Source: JBBPZA01 sp038199375 (GTDB taxonomy: Bacteria > Actinomycetota > Thermoleophilia > Solirubrobacterales > Solirubrobacteraceae). Taken from it: 10,139 bases of DNA. Position numbers and translations under genes: made by a program. Where the stretch lies: positions 1 through 10,139 of the forward strand of contig JBBPZA010000025.1 of assembly GCA_038199375.1 (NCBI GenBank), written 5' to 3'. Shown piece by piece: positions 7,358 through 10,139 of this stretch. The first letter of the stretch is position 1; each line of letters begins with the position of its first letter. Under the pieces are notes generated by a model that worked only from the letters and a program-made list of their open reading frames with translations, was not told the DNA's origin and did not search any database.

Positions 7358-7629
7358 GGACCGTGCACCCTTCTTCGAAGCTGGTCCTCGAGCGCTGACA
7401 CCGGTGTCTGCTCCGGCCGGGCTGTCCCGTCGCGCCTGAAGGGTGTCGCTTAAGGCTGCTTCCTCCCGGACCTGACCTGATTCACGATCCTCCACCGCGC
7501 GGGACCCAGCCATCAACGCTTTCACCGGCGCGCCGACCCCGAGGGCCTGAGCCCCTCTGAAGGGAGTTCAGCCCCGCTAGAGCGGATTGCGGGTACAGGG
7601 CACCGCTATCTCCCCGCCTAGCACGGTCC
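7358..7629 (-). ncRNA. ffs: Signal recognition particle RNA, large bacterial type
   Basis: RNA scaffold of the signal recognition particle, which binds Ffh and targets nascent membrane and secreted proteins. The minus strand carries the diagnostic apical domain at 7452-7479: AGGTCC, a GNRA tetraloop (GGGA), GGAAGCAGCC, with the symmetric and asymmetric internal loops bound by Ffh. The 5' part has the Alu-like domain: GGTGCCCTGTACCCGC, a short hairpin CCGC-TCTA-GCGG, and GGGAG/CTCCC pairing (7610-7614 with 7562-7566). The ends were set by a perfect nine-base closing helix, GGACCGTGC at the 5' end (7621-7629) with GCACGGTCC at the 3' end (7358-7366). The length of about 272 nt matches the large class known from Bacillus rather than the roughly 100 nt 4.5S form. 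Genes for SRP RNA often lie near dnaX, as here. Open frames across it are artefacts. Confidence 0.92.
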
Positions 7630-7636
7630 GCACGGG

Positions 7637-7642
7637 ATGCTA
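7637..7642 (-). promoter_or_regulatory. Putative -10 element of the SRP RNA gene
   Basis: TAGCAT on the minus strand ends seven bases before the G at 7629 that begins the SRP RNA closing helix, the expected distance from a -10 box to the transcription start. Its first three bases are also the TAG stop codon of the upstream DoxX-like gene. No clear -35 is seen. Confidence 0.55.
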
Positions 7643-8017
7643 GCGCTCCGGGCGCGTCGCCCATAGCGCCCACGCGATGAAGAGCCCTTGTAAGGGAAGC
7701 CGCGCGTAGAGAGCCCAGGGCGGAATGCTCTGGTAACGGTCAGCCTGCAGCGCCATGTCAACGTTGGCGGGGAACACTGCGAGCAGGGTCGCCGCCAACC
7801 ACCAGCCCGCCGCGCGGCGCGTGCGGGGGTGGAGCGCCCCCAAGCCGCCGGCGATCTCCGCCACTCCGCTGGCGAGCACCAGCTCGCGGTGGGCCGGCAG
7901 ATAGTCCGGCACGATGGACGCATAAGTGGGCGTGATGATGAAGTGCATCGTCCCCGCGCCGACGAAAGTCGCCGCCAGTGCTCGATGGCGCCACTGCGGT
8001 GATCGCCCGCTCGACAC
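7640..8017 (-). CDS. DoxX-like small membrane protein
   Basis: A 125-residue protein with four hydrophobic segments (about 12-26, 47-62, 70-86, 107-121). It shows the pattern of the DoxX family: TFVGAGTMHFIITPTYASIVPDYLP (17-41), SGVAEIAGGLG (50-60), HPRTRRAAGWW (63-73), VFPANVDMAL (81-90) and ARLPLQGLFIAWA (105-117). The family is widespread and its biochemical role is poorly defined; links to redox or stress responses have been proposed for some members. I prefer the GTG at 8017 because TAGGGT lies eight bases upstream. An earlier in-frame GTG at 8056 would run over the tRNA promoter and add 13 residues unlike the family. The stop overlaps the proposed SRP RNA promoter. Confidence 0.85.
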   Translation of the reverse strand: MSSGRSPQWRHRALAATFVGAGTMHFIITPTYASIVPDYLPAHRELVLASGVAEIAGGLGALHPRTRRAAGWWLAATLLAVFPANVDMALQADRYQSIPPWALYARLPLQGLFIAWALWATRPER

Positions 8018-8025
8018 GGCCGCGC

Positions 8026-8031
8026 ACCCTA
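8026..8031 (-). promoter_or_regulatory. Putative -10 element of the DoxX-like gene
   Basis: TAGGGT on the minus strand lies eight bases before the GTG at 8017, the same spacing as at lysC. It is within the 41-base gap between this gene and the divergent tRNA and helps decide the start codon. Confidence 0.4.
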
Positions 8032-8041
8032 CCGCCACGAC

Positions 8042-8047
8042 TACAAT
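8042..8047 (+). promoter_or_regulatory. Putative -10 element of tRNA-Val
   Basis: TACAAT is one base from the TATAAT consensus and ends 11 bases before the mature tRNA 5' end, a normal distance for a stable-RNA promoter. No clear -35 is found at 16 to 18 bases upstream; TCGACA at 8011-8016 is too far away (25 bases). Confidence 0.6.
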
Positions 8048-8058
8048 CGGCCCCACCG

Positions 8059-8130
8059 GGGCGCGTAGCTCAGTGGGAGAGCGCTCGCTTCACACGCGAG
8101 AGGTCGCTGGTTCGAAACCAGCCGCGCCCA
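8059..8130 (+). tRNA. tRNA-Val (anticodon CAC)
   Basis: A full cloverleaf is visible. The acceptor stem GGGCGCG (8059-8065) pairs with CGCGCCC (8123-8129). The D arm is GCTC/GAGC (8068-8071, 8079-8082). The anticodon stem CTCGC/GCGAG (8084-8088, 8096-8100) encloses the loop TTCACAC with anticodon CAC at 8091-8093. A five-base variable loop follows, then the T arm GCTGG-TTCGAAA-CCAGC (8106-8122) and discriminator A at 8130. CCA is not encoded. It decodes GUG valine codons. A recombinase remnant begins about 90 bases downstream, suggesting the gene served as an integration target. Confidence 0.97.
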
Positions 8131-8530
8131 TCCTCCGAATCCTCGCTCCCCAAGCCGGATTCCGCATCATCGCCGGCCCTAGCCTCAGCAGCCGGCAGCC
8201 CTCCGTCCGCGGCCCTGGTGCCCAATGGTGCCAATCAGCGAGGCCGGCGAGGGCCTTGAGCCGCTCGTTCTCGCCGTGGTCGCGGCGCATCGCGCGGGCG
8301 TAGATCCGCAGAGTCAGTTTCGGATCGGTGTGCCCGAGCTGCTCCATCACCTCCGGCGCCGATCGGTCCACCGCAAAGAGCAGCGAGGCGAACGTAGACG
8401 TCAGCCTCGCCCTGACGCTTGGTCTGTACGACGCCGGTGCACGAGACGGCGACCGGCTCGAGCTAAGCCCGCTCTAAGGAGGCGCCGCTGCCCTGATAGA
8501 GGCGCGCTGGGCTAGCGCCCGAAGCTCGCC
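8131..8530. other. Mostly non-coding stretch after the tRNA (recombinase scar)
   Basis: This 400-base stretch holds a tyrosine recombinase remnant on the minus strand and otherwise nothing I can recognise. The bases 8131-8221 and 8401-8530 show no gene, RNA or clear terminator. An AAGGAGG at 8476-8482 looks like a Shine-Dalgarno sequence, but no start codon follows it before stop codons. I see no second copy of the tRNA 3' end inside the window. Confidence 0.6.
8222..8400 (-). pseudogene. Tyrosine recombinase (phage-type integrase), C-terminal remnant
   Basis: The minus strand encodes TFASLLFAVDRSAPEVMEQL followed by GHTDPKLTLRIYARAMRRD, then a basic helix to GLADWHH. This is the last part of the catalytic domain of tyrosine recombinases, with the conserved GH (about 8330-8335) and the nucleophilic tyrosine of RIYARAM (8300-8302). 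The residues before TFAS read LTS where the family usually has LRR, so the conserved arginine box is eroded, and a stop codon appears about 25 codons further up. The N-terminal arm-binding and core-binding domains and most of the catalytic domain are missing. It is therefore a dead fragment. It lies beside the 3' end of a tRNA, as intact integrases of integrated elements do. The open frame continues into the antisense of the tRNA, where it gives the well-known artefact GFEPATSRV. Confidence 0.8.
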
Positions 8531-8535
8531 GTGAG

Positions 8536-8541
8536 TAGCGT
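8536..8541 (+). promoter_or_regulatory. Putative -10 element of the secreted-protein gene pair
   Basis: TAGCGT lies seven bases before the in-frame GTG at 8549, repeating the TAnnnT-to-start arrangement of the core genes. It falls inside the longer open frame that begins at 8531, so it favours the shorter protein. Pattern evidence only. Confidence 0.35.
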
Positions 8542-8548
8542 GCCGACC

Positions 8549-9121
8549 GTGAGGTTGGCCCTGCTCGTCGCGCTCGCCCTCCTAGTCGGCGGTCCCCAGG
8601 CTGCGCAGGCTAAGACCCCCGGCGTCCGGTCCTGCAAGCCCGTTGAAACGGCCGGCGTGAAGTACACCGGAGTCCAGACCAACATCTTCACCTGCCGCGC
8701 CGCCCGCTCCGTCCTCGCCGCTTACGCCCGCAAGCCCCCGAAAGTCGGCGAAGGAACGGTCTCCATCGGGCGTCAGCGGTATGTCTGCTGGGTTTATCGG
8801 AACGTCGAGCCCGACGGTGGCGGATGCGGAGCGAAGAAGCGCCGTGGGGCGATCTCGTTTCGCATCGTCAAGTGGGCTCCGCCAAGCTATGCAAAAGGCT
8901 GCGGCGAGACCGCCACCGTCGAGGGGACCGACGAAGGCATCTACCGCATCCGCACGGTAGGCCTCGACTGCGAGAACGTTCGGACGATCCTCGGCGAGTG
9001 GGCGGCCAGCGGCTACCCCGGCGACGGTCCGGCGGGCTGGAGTCAGTGCCGCTCGCTGCCATTGCTGGCTGGTGTTCAGGTGGCGTGGAAGGACCCGCGT
9101 GTCTGGTTTGACCTCGGGTGA
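8549..9121 (+). CDS. Exported cysteine-rich protein of unknown function with two related halves
   Basis: Not recognised as a named family. From the GTG at 8549 it has 190 residues: a Sec-type signal peptide (MRLALLVALALLVGG, likely cut after AQA at 21) and a mature part with seven cysteines (29, 49, 80, 93, 118, 141, 167). Two segments look alike: TCRAARSVLAAYA (48-60) and DCENVRTILGEWA (140-152), sharing C, R, L and A at the same spacing, each followed by another cysteine (YVC at 80; WSQC at 167). This is the pattern of a small disulphide domain common in secreted actinobacterial proteins, probably duplicated here. An alternative GTG start at 8531 adds six residues. Its stop overlaps the next gene by four bases (GTGA), so the two are likely cotranscribed. 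It lies downstream of the recombinase scar. Confidence 0.75.
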   Translation: MRLALLVALALLVGGPQAAQAKTPGVRSCKPVETAGVKYTGVQTNIFTCRAARSVLAAYARKPPKVGEGTVSIGRQRYVCWVYRNVEPDGGGCGAKKRRGAISFRIVKWAPPSYAKGCGETATVEGTDEGIYRIRTVGLDCENVRTILGEWAASGYPGDGPAGWSQCRSLPLLAGVQVAWKDPRVWFDLG

Positions 9122-10137
9122 CCTCGCTGATTCTCAGTGTTGCTCGTGATCTTCGTGGCCGTCGTCGCGACATGCCCGAGGTAGATCGTGGCCTCTCCCA
9201 TCGGCGCCCCTCCACGGGTCAGCGGCCGGGCTCGCGCGCAGCGGCTCTTGCCGCTCTCGCCCTGGCCCTGGCCCTTCTTGTCCCCGCGAGTACGCAAGGG
9301 GCCACCTTTGCCCAGGCAGCCGCGCAGTTGCAGGTCTCCTCGCTCAACCCAAGACCACTGTTCCCGACCGCCGGTCCCGCGCGGCTCGAAACCGCGAGCG
9401 TGACGGTCAAGATCCGGGACACGGGCCGCTACAGCGTCGGGTTCTCGAAGTGCTGCGGCACGGACGACTCGCTCACTCTTCTCGGCTTCTTCGTCAGAGA
9501 GGAACCGGCCATCCAGAGAGAGGTGCTGGCCTACGTCCGAGGGCGAGACGGGATCATCGAACGCCAGACCGTCCGAGGTCGGCTCGGGTACTTCCTTGAT
9601 GACGGCCGTTCGTGGATCTACATGTGGAGCGAGCAAGGGTGCACCTATCGCGGAAGCTCAAGGTACGGGTTCGACGAGAGCCTTTCGAAAGCAGAGTTGC
9701 TCGCGATGCTGGAGTCGATGATCCCGCTGCCCGCGCTCGAAGTGGACCCGGATCGTCGGATGGCGCGATCAGCCGGCCACCCATGTCAGCCGCCTGAGAC
9801 TCCCAAGACGATCGGGAGGGTCTACTTCCCCTCGCGGTGCGTCAACCAGGCCTACCGGCCACGGACTGTGGTCGTGGCATGCGGCGACGGAAACCTTGTG
9901 CTCACACGGATGAGGTGGTCCGGCTGGAATCGCAAGAGCACAGCGGGGCGAGGCATCGCTCGAGCGAACGACTGCCAGCCCTACTGCGCGGCGGGCAATT
10001 TCCGCTCCTACCGCGTGCGTGCGACGTTGTCAGGCCGTACGGTGTGCGGCGACGGCAGCCTTCAGTACACGAAGCTGCGCTATCGAATCTTGGGGCTCGG
10101 CCGGGGGGGCTCTGTCCCCTTCCCCTGTCCAGCATAA
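9118..10137 (+). CDS. Exported protein of unknown function with a C-terminal cysteine domain (ACGDGN ... NDCxPxCA)
   Basis: A 339-residue protein from the GTG that overlaps the previous stop. A hydrophobic segment (about 40-56, ending PASTQGA) looks like a signal peptide, but its n-region of nearly 40 residues is long; an ATG at 9172 (residue 19) may be the true start. The middle (about 85-205) has a CC pair (112-113) and no family I know. The C-terminal part (about 230-326) has a pattern I associate with many secreted actinobacterial proteins: ACGDGN (254-259), WSGW (267-270), NDCQPYCAAG (285-293) and Y-V...L...C (298-310), with C241, C255, C286, C290 and C310 as likely disulphides. No function is established for it. 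Arginine codons AGA at 9496-9498 and 9517-9519 and lower GC set it apart from the core genes. The stop is two bases from the window end. Confidence 0.75.
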   Translation: MTSLILSVARDLRGRRRDMPEVDRGLSHRRPSTGQRPGSRAAALAALALALALLVPASTQGATFAQAAAQLQVSSLNPRPLFPTAGPARLETASVTVKIRDTGRYSVGFSKCCGTDDSLTLLGFFVREEPAIQREVLAYVRGRDGIIERQTVRGRLGYFLDDGRSWIYMWSEQGCTYRGSSRYGFDESLSKAELLAMLESMIPLPALEVDPDRRMARSAGHPCQPPETPKTIGRVYFPSRCVNQAYRPRTVVVACGDGNLVLTRMRWSGWNRKSTAGRGIARANDCQPYCAAGNFRSYRVRATLSGRTVCGDGSLQYTKLRYRILGLGRGGSVPFPCPA

Positions 10138-10139
10138 GC

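Noticed and set aside
7064..7673. Two minus-strand open frames across the SRP RNA (7064-7525 and 7482-7673)
   Set aside because: Their middle parts are translations of the SRP RNA core, a frequent annotation artefact, and neither has a protein family signature.
8090..8140. C-terminal GAAGFEPATSRV of the integrase-like frame as real protein
   Set aside because: This string is the antisense translation of a tRNA gene and recurs as an artefact in many genomes. Integrase homology ends before it.
8137..8162. GAATCC/GGATTC pair after the tRNA as a terminator or attachment site
   Set aside because: It is a six-base stem with a 14-base loop and no T run, and it does not resemble the tRNA end.
7926..8303. 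Plus-strand open frames spanning the tRNA (7926-8303 and 7978-8259)
   Set aside because: They cross a structural RNA and the antisense of the DoxX-like gene and show no domain.
8476..8482. AAGGAGG as a ribosome-binding site for a missed small gene
   Set aside because: The downstream bases reach stop codons with no ATG, GTG or TTG at a usable distance, and it is too far from 8531 or 8549.

Overview
The window looks like chromosomal DNA from a high-GC actinobacterium. GC content, the compact order dnaX-ybaB-recR next to lysC-asd, GTG start codons, and apparently leaderless promoters (TAnnnT 7 to 10 bases before the start codon) all fit. A deep-branching group such as Thermoleophilia (Solirubrobacterales and relatives) is my best guess, but this rests on gene order and general resemblance, not on a search.

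Layout. Positions 1-1796 (minus strand) hold lysC followed by the 5' part of asd, the first two steps from aspartate towards lysine, threonine, methionine and diaminopimelate; their ends overlap as GTGA. Divergent from lysC, 24 bases away, is an exported glycoside hydrolase family 3 homologue (1821-3056, plus strand) in which the usual catalytic residues are replaced. It converges on a three-gene minus-strand operon, dnaX-ybaB-recR (5798 to 3073), for the replication clamp loader and recombination mediator, with touching or overlapping gene ends. Divergent from dnaX is a polytopic membrane protein resembling GT-C glycosyltransferases (5872-7314). A hairpin separates it from a large SRP RNA gene on the minus strand (7358-7629, about 272 nt with an Alu-like domain), then a small DoxX-like membrane protein (7640-8017, minus strand).

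A tRNA-Val(CAC) gene lies at 8059-8130 (plus strand). Immediately downstream the character changes: there is a degraded C-terminal fragment of a tyrosine recombinase on the minus strand (about 8222-8400), then two overlapping plus-strand genes for exported, cysteine-rich proteins of unknown function (8549-9121 and 9118-10137). The second gene uses AGA arginine codons, and a hand-counted 60-base sample in it is clearly less GC-rich than one in the core. I read this as the old edge of an element that integrated at the tRNA, with the two secreted proteins as possible cargo; the far edge is outside the window.

The most interesting points are the large SRP RNA, the likely catalytically dead GH3 protein, the repeated leaderless-promoter pattern, and the tRNA-linked accessory region with its pair of unknown secreted proteins. 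I found no CRISPR array, insertion sequence, or defence or secondary-metabolite cluster.
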